Source: Marinobacter sp. F4216
Lineage (GTDB): Bacteria; Pseudomonadota; Gammaproteobacteria; Pseudomonadales; Oleiphilaceae
Assembly: GCF_019931195.1 (NCBI RefSeq)
Contig: NZ_JAIOUO010000009.1
Span: forward strand, 124,001-188,000
Reading direction: 5' to 3'
DNA length: 64,000 nt
A program made the position numbers and the translations under genes. Below are positions 44,146 through 52,908 of the stretch, one piece after another. The notes under the pieces are model-generated. The model ran no database searches. It worked only from the letters and a program-made list of their open reading frames with translations, and was not told where the DNA came from. Position 1 is the stretch's first letter. Each line of letters opens with the position of its first letter.

Positions 44146-44877
44146 ATGAAGTTTTCGGATCCCTTGATTCAGGGGAACTTGCTGCGTCGATACAAGCGTT
44201 TCCTGGCGGATGTCCGGCTGCCCGACGGCACCGAAATTACCGCCCATTGCCCGAATACCGGGTCCATGCTGGGGTGTCAGCCTGAGGATGCCCGGGTCTG
44301 GCTGACCCATAGCGATAACCCCAAGCGTAAGCTTCAATACACTTGGGAGTTGGTGGAAGTGGCGCCGGGCCAATTGGCCTGCATTAACACGGCCCGGGCC
44401 AATGCCCAGGCCAGGGCCGCTGTGGAGGCCGGTGGCGTTGCGGAGCTGGCCGGTTACGCGTCCTGCCGTTCCGAGGTGAAGTACGGTGCGGAAAACAGCC
44501 GGATCGACCTGCTGTTGTCGGGGCACGCTGATCGGGCGGATGCCTGGGTGGAAGTTAAGAACGTGACCCTGGCCGAGGGTGGCAAGGGGTATTTCCCGGA
44601 CGCGGTGACCACCCGGGGGCAGAAGCACCTGCGAGAGCTGATGGTGCAGGTTGAGCAGGGCGATCGGGCGGTACTGCTGTTTGTGGTCAATCACACCGGG
44701 GTCGAAACGGTCCAGCCGGCCGACCACATCGATCCAGCGTACGGAGCCCTGCTGCGGGAAGCCATTGAGGCGGGTGTGGAAGTGCTTGCTTACCGGGCTG
44801 CGCTGGCAGATGAACGGGGCGAGCCTTCCGGCAGCCTGGCCCTGGTTGAGGCCGTGCCCGTTAGCGTGGAGCCCTGA
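44146..44877 (+). CDS. sfsA: DNA/RNA nuclease SfsA (sugar fermentation stimulation protein homologue)
   Basis: A 243-residue protein with the SfsA pattern: [44 protein letters not shown] (nuclease-like carboxylate/Lys) and [16 protein letters not shown]. The ATG at 44146 has GGAGG 4 nt upstream. Its 3' end overlaps the Rieske gene by 17 bp on the opposite strand. It lies divergent from dksA. Confidence 0.95.
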   Translation: MKFSDPLIQGNLLRRYKRFLADVRLPDGTEITAHCPNTGSMLGCQPEDARVWLTHSDNPKRKLQYTWELVEVAPGQLACINTARANAQARAAVEAGGVAELAGYASCRSEVKYGAENSRIDLLLSGHADRADAWVEVKNVTLAEGGKGYFPDAVTTRGQKHLRELMVQVEQGDRAVLLFVVNHTGVETVQPADHIDPAYGALLREAIEAGVEVLAYRAALADERGEPSGSLALVEAVPVSVEP

Positions 44878-45235
44878 TCTGGATTTCGCCGCTTTCGATG
44901 CGGACATCCAGGGGGATCAGGTATTCGCCCATGCAGGGGCCGGTGATGCATTCACCGGTGCCCGGCTTGAACAGAGCGCCGTGGGTGGCGCACTGAATGA
45001 ACAGGTTGCCTGAGTCCATAAACCGGCCCGGCATCCAGTTCAGTTCAACGCCCAGGTGCGGGCACTGATTGAGGTAGGCGAGCGGCTCGTCACCCTCCAG
45101 GAAGGCAAAGCCGGTGAGCGGCATGTCTCCCGGGTCGCGGATTGGCTGTTGAATCCGGAATTCCAGAAACTGGCCCGGCTGAAGATCGTTCAGATCGCAG
45201 ACGGTTTGCCAGTCAGGCGTCGACGGTGTGCTCAT
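44861..45235 (-). CDS. Rieske (2Fe-2S) domain protein
   Basis: A 124-residue small ferredoxin-like protein with cluster motifs CPHLG and CATHGALF (Cys-x-His, then Cys-x2-His), characteristic of Rieske domains. Such proteins can serve as ferredoxin components of dioxygenases or nitrite reductase small-subunit-like proteins; no partner oxygenase is adjacent. It is followed tail-to-tail by sfsA. No signal peptide or membrane anchor is seen. Confidence 0.9.
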   Translation of the reverse strand: MSTPSTPDWQTVCDLNDLQPGQFLEFRIQQPIRDPGDMPLTGFAFLEGDEPLAYLNQCPHLGVELNWMPGRFMDSGNLFIQCATHGALFKPGTGECITGPCMGEYLIPLDVRIESGEIQIRAPR

Positions 45236-45274
45236 GTCGGTTGGTCCGTTGCGTTCCGGTCAGCTCTGCCCCGG

Positions 45275-46852
45275 TTAATGAGGTGCAAAGCCAAAGTGCT
45301 GGCGGATACGGTCCGCAACAGCTTCGGCCACATGCTCCTGTTCCGTGTGCAGATGGATCGTGTGACTGCGCTCTTCGGCGGTAAGCGGTTCATACCAGGA
45401 CTTCTGGTCGTCCAGCAGATCCTCAGTGGCCTCGGAGGCATCGTTGTAACGCTTGCGAATCCACTCCCGGCGCAGTTCCTCGGGGGCTTCGCAGTGCAGC
45501 AGGGCGAAGGGTACCGCCTGTTCTTCCGCCAGATCGGCAAATAGGGTGCGCTCCCGTTCCTTCAGGTTCGCCGCATCAATGACGACCGGCATGCCCGCCG
45601 CCAGAAGCTCCCGGGCGACATCCACCAGCCGTTGGTAGGTTTTTTCCGTGGCTTCCGGGGTGTACAGGTTGCCGCCGAGGCTGGATTTGCTGTCGTCGAG
45701 CGGCCCCATTCCGTGGATGCGTTTGCGCTCGACGTCTGAGCGAAGCCGAATCAGTTCAAGTTCGCCGGCCATGGTCGCGCAAACCAGCGACTTGCCACTG
45801 GCGGATAATCCTGTGCTCGCCAGCAGGTACGGGGTGGGGATGACGCTGTATTCCTCGGCCAGTTGGGCATACGCTCGGTAGCGCTGCATCAGGGCTGCTT
45901 TGTCATCCTCGCTCAGGGACGGATTGGCCATGGTGAACAGGGCGATCTTGGCGCGCACCAGGGCCCGGTAGGCCTTGTACAGAGGTAGCAGTGGCAGGGC
46001 GTCAAAGTCGTCCCGGTATTCGAGGTAGGTGTTGAGCACCCGGTTGGCCAGGGCGTATTCGTTGCGGGATTCGAGATCCATCAGCAGGAACGCCAGATCA
46101 TTAATTACATCGATCCAGCGGAAGGGCTCGTTGAATTCGATGCAGTCGAATACCGTGACCCTGCCGTCGAACAGCGTGATATTGGCAAGGTGCAGGTCGC
46201 CGTGGCACTCGCGAATCAGGCCTTTTTCCCGGCGCTCGGCCAGTTGTTCCCGGTGATGCTCAAAGGTGATCCGGGTCCAATCTTCCAGGTTATCCAGCTG
46301 CGCCAGCAGGGCCTTGTCGTCAATCATCGGGCGGATCTGGTCAAAGTTTTCCTGCATGGCGGCGTATACCGCTTCCGGCGTGCCGAGTGGTTTGTCGGCT
46401 GGTACCTGGGGAATGCTTTCGTGGAATTCGGCCACCTGTATGGCCAGTTCGGTTAGTAACTCCGGCGTCAGCTTGCCCTGTTCCTGCAGGCCATCGAGGA
46501 GCTGGTCCTGGTCAAACTGGCGCATTTTTATGGCGTACTCGAAGGCTTCTCCATCACCACCAATCGCAGGGTTCTGTGGTGTTCCGGTGATGGGCAGGAC
46601 TTCCAGATAAAGGGGCTCCGCCAGACGGCGGTTGAGCCTGAGTTCGTCTTCGCAAAAATGCTTACGACGCTCGAGGGTGGAAAAGTCCAGGAAGCCGAAA
46701 TCCATGGGCTTCTTGATTTTGTAGGCGTAGTCGCCCGTCAGGAGAACCTGTGAGATATGGGTTTCGATCACCCGAAAGTCACTCACCGGGTGGTCAAACA
46801 GTTCGGGGGTTTGCAGTGCCTGGATCAGTGTGTCTGGGGATGCGTCGCTCAC
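45275..46852 (-). CDS. Bifunctional aminoglycoside phosphotransferase-like/AAA-family ATP-binding protein
   Basis: A 525-residue two-domain protein. The N-terminal 330 residues resemble APH kinases (ECHGDLHLANITLFDG with the catalytic HxD, VFDCIEFNEPFRWIDV). The C-terminal 200 carry a P-loop kinase (LASTGLSASGKSLVCATMA). The pairing is widespread and annotated as bifunctional, but no substrate is known; resistance to aminoglycosides is not implied. It is 40 bp upstream of the Rieske gene and divergent from mrcB. Confidence 0.85.
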   Translation of the reverse strand: MSDASPDTLIQALQTPELFDHPVSDFRVIETHISQVLLTGDYAYKIKKPMDFGFLDFSTLERRKHFCEDELRLNRRLAEPLYLEVLPITGTPQNPAIGGDGEAFEYAIKMRQFDQDQLLDGLQEQGKLTPELLTELAIQVAEFHESIPQVPADKPLGTPEAVYAAMQENFDQIRPMIDDKALLAQLDNLEDWTRITFEHHREQLAERREKGLIRECHGDLHLANITLFDGRVTVFDCIEFNEPFRWIDVINDLAFLLMDLESRNEYALANRVLNTYLEYRDDFDALPLLPLYKAYRALVRAKIALFTMANPSLSEDDKAALMQRYRAYAQLAEEYSVIPTPYLLASTGLSASGKSLVCATMAGELELIRLRSDVERKRIHGMGPLDDSKSSLGGNLYTPEATEKTYQRLVDVARELLAAGMPVVIDAANLKERERTLFADLAEEQAVPFALLHCEAPEELRREWIRKRYNDASEATEDLLDDQKSWYEPLTAEERSHTIHLHTEQEHVAEAVADRIRQHFGFAPH

Positions 46853-46975
46853 AGTGTTTACCTCAATATCCCTGGCTCATATCGTTGTTATAGGGCTAAT
46901 CATAGCTGCCGGATTACAGAAATAACACATACTTGGCCTGCCTTCGTCACAATCCCATTCGGTATAATGCCGGCC

Positions 46976-49297
46976 ATGAAAAAGTCGACCGCACCCTCCG
47001 GAAAAAAACGCAAATCCCCGAAAAAATCACCAAAAAACCAGCGTCGTCCCTGGTTCTGGCGAACGTTTTTGCGTCTGGCCATTTTTGGCACGGTGCTGCT
47101 CGCCTGCTGGATGGTCTACCTGGATGCCGTGGTGACGTCCCGTTTTGAGGGGCGGCGCTTCGAAGTGCCCTCACGGGTATACGCTCGTCCGCTGGAACTG
47201 TATGAGGGAGCCAGTGTCAGTGCCGGTGCCCTGGAGCGCGAGTTGAAGCTGTCGGGCTTTCGCAAGGGCGATGGATCCAGATCGGGCAGTTACCAGCGCA
47301 ATGGTGGCCGGTTTGTGATCAGTACCCGGGGCTTCAAGTTTCCGGATGGCGCAGAGCCCAAGCGCCAGTTGGCGCTCAGTATCTACGGTGACCGGGTCGA
47401 GAAATTTTCCGTCATGCGGGGGGATCAGTCCCCGATTGTGCGGCTGGAACCGGCCCAGATCGGCGGCATCTACCCGGCCCACAAGGAAGATCGGGTCCTC
47501 GTGCAACTGCAGGATGTCCCCGAGCTACTGACGGCCACGTTGCTGACCATTGAGGATCGCAATTTCTACGATCACTTCGGTATCGCGCCCATGTCCATCG
47601 CCCGGGCCATGCTGGCGAACATCCGGGCTGGCAGGGTGGTCCAGGGCGGCAGTACCCTGACGCAGCAGCTGGTGAAAAACTTTTACCTGACCCGGGAGCA
47701 GACCCTGCTGCGCAAGGGCAATGAAGCACTGATGTCGATCCTGCTGGAGCTGCATTATGAGAAGGACGACATTCTCGAAACTTACCTCAACGAAGTGTAT
47801 CTCGGGCAGGCTGGCACCCGGAGCATCAACGGTTTTGGTCTGGCCAGTCAGTTCTTCTTTGGCGAACGGCTGCAGGACTTGCAGGTACATCAGATCGCCC
47901 TGCTGGTCGGGATGGTCAAAGGACCCAGTTATTACAACCCCCGCCGGCACCCGGAACGGGCGACCAGTCGCCGGAATCTGGTGATTTCGGAAATGGAGGA
48001 TGCGGAGCTGATCGATGCGGTCACTGCGGCGCGGGCGCGGGGCATGCCGCTTGGCGTCAGTGAGCGGCCGTCGTATTCCGAAAACCGTTATCCGGCTTAC
48101 ATTGACCTGGTGCGTCGCCACTTGGCGCGGGATTATCGGGAAGAGGATCTGCGCAGCGAGGGGCTCCGGATTTTTACCACCCTGAATCCGGCCATCCAGT
48201 ACGCAGCCGAGTATGCTGTTACCGATACCTTGCCCCGGCTCGCGAATGCAAACGAGTTGGAAGCCGCCCTGGTGGTCACCGCCAAGGACAGCGGCGAGGT
48301 GCTGGCCCTGGTGGGTGGGCGTGATCCGCAGTTTGCCGGTTTCAACCGGGCGCTGGATGCCAACCGGCTGATCGGTTCCCTGATCAAGCCGTTCATTTAT
48401 CTGGCTGCGCTGGAACACCCGGAGCGCTACACCCTGATCAGCCCGGTGCAGGACAAGTCCTTTGCGCTGGAATTCGAAGACGGCCGCCGCTGGGAACCGA
48501 AGAACTATGACGGCAAAGAGCGTGGCGCGGTCCCCCTGCACGAAGCGCTGTCCCGCTCTTATAACCTGCCGGCGGTGAGGGTAGGGCTGGATGTCGGGGT
48601 TCGTGAGGTGCGTGAGATCCTGCAGGACTTTGGGGTGGGATCCGACATACCCGAGTACCCGTCCATGTTGCTGGGCGCTGTTTCCATGAGTCCGGTGACT
48701 GTGGCTCAGATGTATCAAGGGCTCGCCACCTCGGGATTCAACACGCCACTGCGTACCATACGGGAAGTGACTGATGCACAGGGCAACGCGCTTAGCCGGT
48801 ACAATCTCGCCGTTGATCAGGTGGCGGATCCGGCGGCGGTGCACCTGTTGCAGTATGCCATGCAGGAAACCATGCGCGAGGGGACCGGGCGCTCGGCCTA
48901 CTATAGTGTGCCCAAAGAGTTGGCTCTGGCAGGCAAGACCGGAACCACAGACGATGGCCGGGACTCCTGGTTCGCAGGGTTCAGTGGTGATCTGCTGGCG
49001 GTCGCCTGGGTAGGGCGTGACGATAACGGCGCGACTTCACTGACTGGTGCCAGTGGTGCCTTGCCCGTCTGGTCACGGTTTATGGCGCAGGTGCCCCAGC
49101 ACGGCTTTTCGCCGGTGATGCCGGATGGGGTGAAATATCACTGGGTCAACGGAGACCGGCAGGCACTGACCGACGAATACTGCGACAATGCCCGGCTGGT
49201 GCCATTCATAACTGGCAGTGAGCCTACCCAGGAGGTTTCCTGTTCAGGCGTACTTCAGAGACGAATCAAAGGTTGGTTTGAAGGATTGTTTCAATGA
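46976..49297 (+). CDS. mrcB: Penicillin-binding protein 1B (peptidoglycan glycosyltransferase/transpeptidase)
   Basis: A 773-residue class A PBP. The basic cytoplasmic tail is followed by a membrane anchor (FLRLAIFGTVLLACWMVYLD), a UvrB-like domain, the glycosyltransferase (EDRNFYDHFGI, GGSTLTQQLVKN), and the transpeptidase with SLIK, SYN and KTGTT motifs. It polymerises and cross-links peptidoglycan in the periplasm. The start is ambiguous between 46967 and 46976; no Shine-Dalgarno site is seen and a TATAAT lies at 46963-46968, so the transcript may be nearly leaderless. It is coupled to the downstream lipoprotein. Confidence 0.94.
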   Translation: MKKSTAPSGKKRKSPKKSPKNQRRPWFWRTFLRLAIFGTVLLACWMVYLDAVVTSRFEGRRFEVPSRVYARPLELYEGASVSAGALERELKLSGFRKGDGSRSGSYQRNGGRFVISTRGFKFPDGAEPKRQLALSIYGDRVEKFSVMRGDQSPIVRLEPAQIGGIYPAHKEDRVLVQLQDVPELLTATLLTIEDRNFYDHFGIAPMSIARAMLANIRAGRVVQGGSTLTQQLVKNFYLTREQTLLRKGNEALMSILLELHYEKDDILETYLNEVYLGQAGTRSINGFGLASQFFFGERLQDLQVHQIALLVGMVKGPSYYNPRRHPERATSRRNLVISEMEDAELIDAVTAARARGMPLGVSERPSYSENRYPAYIDLVRRHLARDYREEDLRSEGLRIFTTLNPAIQYAAEYAVTDTLPRLANANELEAALVVTAKDSGEVLALVGGRDPQFAGFNRALDANRLIGSLIKPFIYLAALEHPERYTLISPVQDKSFALEFEDGRRWEPKNYDGKERGAVPLHEALSRSYNLPAVRVGLDVGVREVREILQDFGVGSDIPEYPSMLLGAVSMSPVTVAQMYQGLATSGFNTPLRTIREVTDAQGNALSRYNLAVDQVADPAAVHLLQYAMQETMREGTGRSAYYSVPKELALAGKTGTTDDGRDSWFAGFSGDLLAVAWVGRDDNGATSLTGASGALPVWSRFMAQVPQHGFSPVMPDGVKYHWVNGDRQALTDEYCDNARLVPFITGSEPTQEVSCSGVLQRRIKGWFEGLFQ

Positions 49298-49878
49298 TTA
49301 GGAAACACGTTTCAGGGCTTCCAGTAGCCATTGCCATGCTGGTGCTGGCGGGCTGTGCCTCAGCTCCGGGAGAGTCGATTTACGTGCCGGTAGGCGGGCA
49401 GCCGGGTCAGGCTCCGGAACCACCCCGAACTGAACAGCGCACCGAGACCGCTCCGGTTTACCGGAAAAGCGAGCAGCCGACGATGGTTGAGCCTTCGGAG
49501 CCCGTGGACCGGACGCCGCGCAGCAGCGGGCCCAGCTATCGGGATTCCGGTGAGCAGATGTCCCCGGCGGCTCTGAGTCTGGTGCGGGAAGCCGATGCCT
49601 TGCTGGCCCAGGGTAACGTGCCTGCGGCGCTGGGGCGCCTGGAACGCGCCCAGCGGATTTCGCCGCGCTCGGCTGCGGTTTACTACAAGTTGTCCCAGGC
49701 CTATGTGGTGAGTGAGCAGTTGGGAACCGCAGAGCAGTTTGCCCTCAAAGGGCTGTCGGTGTCTGGCAGCGACGCGAGAATGCAGCGTGCCGGCTGGCTG
49801 TTGCTGGCGGATATTCGCCGGGCAAGAGGGAATGTGGCGGGGGCAGATCAGGCCGAGGAAAGGGCCTCGGCGCTTTGA
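49294..49878 (+). CDS. TPR-type lipoprotein downstream of mrcB
   Basis: A 194-residue lipoprotein with the lipobox LAGC (Cys21). A Pro-rich disordered region (GGQPGQAPEPPRTEQRTETA) is followed by two tetratricopeptide repeats in the C-terminal 95 residues (ADALLAQGNVPAALGRLERA, YKLSQAYVVSEQLGTAEQFA). The start overlaps the mrcB stop (ATGA), suggesting a role together with PBP1B, such as an outer-membrane activator like LpoB or CpoB. No sequence relation to LpoB was seen. Confidence 0.75.
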   Translation: MIRKHVSGLPVAIAMLVLAGCASAPGESIYVPVGGQPGQAPEPPRTEQRTETAPVYRKSEQPTMVEPSEPVDRTPRSSGPSYRDSGEQMSPAALSLVREADALLAQGNVPAALGRLERAQRISPRSAAVYYKLSQAYVVSEQLGTAEQFALKGLSVSGSDARMQRAGWLLLADIRRARGNVAGADQAEERASAL

Positions 49879-49900
49879 CCGTCGAGCTAAATCGGATATG

Positions 49901-49926
49901 AAAACCCCGCTCATTGCGGGGTTTTT
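49901..49926. terminator. Bidirectional rho-independent terminator
   Basis: AACCCCGC-TCATT-GCGGGGTT with A- and T-runs on the two sides, between convergent genes. Confidence 0.88.
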
Positions 49927-49939
49927 CTTGCCTGTTGGC

Positions 49940-50851
49940 TCAGGGGGCCAGTGGGATGGTCTCTGCCTTGGTCTCCGTGTTTGCTACGACGGTAACCGTC
50001 TGGGTACCGAGGAACTCCAGTTCTTCCGTGGTGCCGTTGTCATCCAGCTGGCAGCTGTAGCTCACCGTATACTGACCTTCCGTCAGGAAGGCCGCAGTGT
50101 ACTCGTACAAACTGTTTTGGTTCGGGTTTGACACAGGGATGGTCATCAGCGGGCCACTATCTTCCAGATTTACGTTCAGATCTGTTGGTGCAATGTCTGC
50201 GCCCTGATAAACATAGACTGCGCCCTCATAATCCTCTGAACAGCCGCCCGGTTCCTGAAGGATTGTGCCATAATCGACCAGTCCGGAAATCGAGCCAACT
50301 TCCAAGTTGTTAACCAGTCTCAGGGAGGGCTTGAGCAGGTAATCCGCCAGGGACTGTCCTTCCGGATCTACGATGGACTCCTGAACGTTGAAGTCGATGG
50401 TGAAGTCGGTTGTGGTGTCCGCCGCAACCACCATCTCACCCTTCAGCTTCAGGCCACTTTGTTCGCCGGAGGGTACCGCCAGAGTCTTGGGAACATCAGG
50501 CGCGCTGGCCAGGTTCACAAAGGACTGTGACGTATCGATGAGCAGGCGGACTTCGCTGTAGGGACCGGCGGGAATCTCTTCGTCGGTGATCAGCGGCTCA
50601 CTCAGGCCACCCTGCAGTTCCAGCAGGTTCCAGGTTTTGTTCTGCGGGAAATCGAACTCAATCCATTTGCCACCTTCAGGCTTCAGCGCCATTCCGGTAA
50701 AGGCGATGGTGACGTTGGAAAACTTCAGGGCCGGTGCGTCGGTCAGGCCGATGGACACAGTCCCTGTGCTGCCGGTGTCATTGCCGCCACCACACGCGGC
50801 GATACCTGCTGCCAGCGCTGAAACGGTGAAAACGCGGATGATACGGTTCAT
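49940..50851 (-). CDS. DUF4382 domain lipoprotein
   Basis: A 303-residue protein with a lipoprotein signal peptide (lipobox AAC at residue 20; the sequence is ALAAGIAACGGGND). A DUF4382-type domain follows (VSIGLTDAPALKFSNVTIAF, GPYSEVRLLIDTS). Function unknown; the family is found in cell-surface carbohydrate-handling contexts. The ATG at 50851 has a G-run 4 nt upstream. It lies convergent with the mrcB-lipoprotein pair. Confidence 0.8.
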   Translation of the reverse strand: MNRIIRVFTVSALAAGIAACGGGNDTGSTGTVSIGLTDAPALKFSNVTIAFTGMALKPEGGKWIEFDFPQNKTWNLLELQGGLSEPLITDEEIPAGPYSEVRLLIDTSQSFVNLASAPDVPKTLAVPSGEQSGLKLKGEMVVAADTTTDFTIDFNVQESIVDPEGQSLADYLLKPSLRLVNNLEVGSISGLVDYGTILQEPGGCSEDYEGAVYVYQGADIAPTDLNVNLEDSGPLMTIPVSNPNQNSLYEYTAAFLTEGQYTVSYSCQLDDNGTTEELEFLGTQTVTVVANTETKAETIPLAP

Positions 50852-51054
50852 AAAACCCCCTTGGGCAGTTGCTGTTATGTAAATCAATGTCAAACGTGGA
50901 CGCTATCCTAACGCTGGTACCCCCCAAAAAGTTCTGTCCGTTTTGTTAACCTTTCCTCATAAACGACCATAAAAAAGGAACAATCAGGTCAGCGTCAGCT
51001 CCCTTGGTATAAACTGCTTGGCTGTAAAGAAACGACTTTCAGGTAGTAGCGGTT

Positions 51055-51642
51055 TTGTCCCTTATTCCTTTCAGGCAGTCCAAATCCCGCCGTTTCGAGC
51101 TCTTGATCCAGCCTCATCTGGATGTGCTCTATCGGTTCGCCTATCGACTCGCAGGCCAGCAGCAGGACGCGGAAGATCTGGTGCAGGACGTGATCGTCAA
51201 ACTGTATCCCCGCCTCGACGAACTCGAAGCGGTGGAGCAATTGCGTCCGTGGCTCAATCGCGTCCTTTATCGTCATTTCATCGATCAGGTCCGCCGCAAA
51301 TCCCGCCAGGGCGATATGCCGCTGAGCGAACTCGTCGAGGCGGACGCCCAGGCCGACTGGTTGGACAGTCTTGAATCGGACCAGGTGGGGCCGGACCTCC
51401 TGCTGGAGCAGTCGCGCCTGGGACCTGCGCTGGATCGGGTCATTGCGACCCTGCCGCCGGACCAGCGCGCACTGGTTCTGCTCCACGACGTCGATGGCTG
51501 GCGACAGGAAGATATCGCCGATGTGCTTGATATCCCCCTCGGTACCGTGAAATCCCGTTTGCATCGCTGCCGAGCGGCACTCAGAAAAAAAATTCAAAGG
51601 GAACTGGAACCTATTCCTCAGACAGAGCGTGTGGGGAAGTGA
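51055..51642 (+). CDS. ECF-type RNA polymerase sigma factor
   Basis: A 195-residue sigma-70 family ECF protein: region 2 (YRFAYRLAGQQQDAEDLVQD), region 4 (VIATLPPDQRALVLLHDVDGW, LGTVKSRLHRCRAALRK). Start is a TTG at 51055 with AGGT about 10 nt upstream; no stronger start was found. The anti-sigma gene begins 10 bp downstream with its own GAGGAG site. Predicted target genes include the downstream cluster. Confidence 0.85.
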   Translation: MSLIPFRQSKSRRFELLIQPHLDVLYRFAYRLAGQQQDAEDLVQDVIVKLYPRLDELEAVEQLRPWLNRVLYRHFIDQVRRKSRQGDMPLSELVEADAQADWLDSLESDQVGPDLLLEQSRLGPALDRVIATLPPDQRALVLLHDVDGWRQEDIADVLDIPLGTVKSRLHRCRAALRKKIQRELEPIPQTERVGK

Positions 51643-51652
51643 GGAGAACATT

Positions 51653-52357
51653 ATGACGTGTCGGGAAATACGCGTGAGCCTCGGTGCTTACATGAACAAT
51701 GAGCTGCCAGCTGAGCGCAACAAGATTGTTGCCCAGCACCTGCGTGGCTGCGCTTCCTGCCAGTCTCTGATCGAGTCTGAACAAACCCTCAGGGACATGC
51801 TCCAGCACCGCCAGCAGATTCCACCGGCCTCGGCAGGCTTTGAAACACGGGTGCTGGCGGCGGCCACCAAGCAGTCCCAGGTTGCCTCCGGAAACTGGAG
51901 CCATCGTGTGATTGGGGGCGCGATTGCAGCAGCCCTGGCGATGGGGGTTTCCCTCGGTGTGTTCATGGGCGGTAACCAGGGCGAGCCTGACGGCGTAGGC
52001 GTCGCGGATTCGCAAGCGATTCAGGCCAGTCAGCCCGATGATGTCCAGGCTGTGTATAATGACCCGGTCGAACAAACGGTTCGCCTGGCCTTCCATTCCG
52101 GCGAGCCCCTGGAGAACGTCACTCTTACCATTCAGTTGCCGCCCAATGTGGAACTCGCATCCTGGCCTGGTCGTCAGGAGTTGAGCTGGCAGGTGAGTCT
52201 GGATGCGGGCGATAACGTTCTGGCGTTGCCGTTGAAGGTTCTGTTCCCGGGTACCGGTGAACTGGTGGCCAAACTGGATACCGGCGAACGCCAAAAAATT
52301 TTCCGGGGAGCGATCCCCAAGTACCAACCTGCTGTTGAGGAGGTACCTGCGTCGTGA
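51653..52357 (+). CDS. Membrane anti-sigma factor with zinc-finger (ZAS) domain
   Basis: A 234-residue protein. The N-terminal zinc-type anti-sigma motif His29-x3-Cys33-x2-Cys36 (HLRGCASC) is followed by one membrane segment at about residues 85-107 and a periplasmic domain with beta-rich content (LTIQLPPNVELASWPGRQEL). The ATG at 51653 has GAGGAG 6 nt upstream. It is paired with the ECF sigma upstream; its stop overlaps the GTG of the next gene. Confidence 0.85.
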   Translation: MTCREIRVSLGAYMNNELPAERNKIVAQHLRGCASCQSLIESEQTLRDMLQHRQQIPPASAGFETRVLAAATKQSQVASGNWSHRVIGGAIAAALAMGVSLGVFMGGNQGEPDGVGVADSQAIQASQPDDVQAVYNDPVEQTVRLAFHSGEPLENVTLTIQLPPNVELASWPGRQELSWQVSLDAGDNVLALPLKVLFPGTGELVAKLDTGERQKIFRGAIPKYQPAVEEVPAS

Positions 52358-52779
52358 AACGCTTAGGCCCAGCATTGACGTTGATGCTGCCGGTTTTGAC
52401 TCTGATTGTCGGGCTGATGGCATCGACTGTGAGTCAGGCCGCGGATGATCTGGATGTAACGATGCGAATGGTCCTGGATGATTCGGACCTGACGAATTCG
52501 GTCGTGCAGGAAATCGAGCTGCCCCGGGCGGTGCCGTCGGTTCCTTCTACGGGCCGCGACAACGCCAATGAGCGTGCCGTCAAGGGCATGGATCAACGGG
52601 ATGCCGCTCACGCAGCCGCGCGGGATGCCCGTAACGTGACCGGCCGCAAGGATAGTATTGAGCGTCCTGAAGACGCTCGTCCCGATGACGCCATTGAGGC
52701 CAGACGGGACGCACAGCAAGATCTGTCCCAGGACCGTCCAGACGCTTCCGCGAACCGGCCTCAGACGCCAACGCTCTGA
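52354..52779 (+). CDS. Exported charged/repetitive protein of the ECF cluster (hypothetical)
   Basis: A 141-residue protein, not recognised. A signal peptide ends VSQA (about residue 29). The rest is low-complexity and highly charged, with Arg/Asp/Ala-rich sequence (QRDAAHAAARDARNVTGRKD, then ARPDDAIEARRDAQQDLS). The GTG start overlaps the anti-sigma stop (GTGA). Position suggests it is part of the same envelope-related regulon. Confidence 0.75.
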   Translation: MKRLGPALTLMLPVLTLIVGLMASTVSQAADDLDVTMRMVLDDSDLTNSVVQEIELPRAVPSVPSTGRDNANERAVKGMDQRDAAHAAARDARNVTGRKDSIERPEDARPDDAIEARRDAQQDLSQDRPDASANRPQTPTL

Positions 52780-52908
52780 AAAATCACGCCCCAGTCAGGC
52801 CGGTGAACAGTATCGCTTCGGCCTGTATTGCGCTTTTCTTGATGGCCCCATTCTTATACTCTTCGGTAATGTAGGGCGGAATGTCGGTTCATTTTTACTG
52901 ATGTTTCG

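Noticed and set aside
45275..46852. Aminoglycoside resistance gene
   Set aside because: The APH-like domain is fused to a P-loop kinase in a widespread chromosomal family with no known resistance role.
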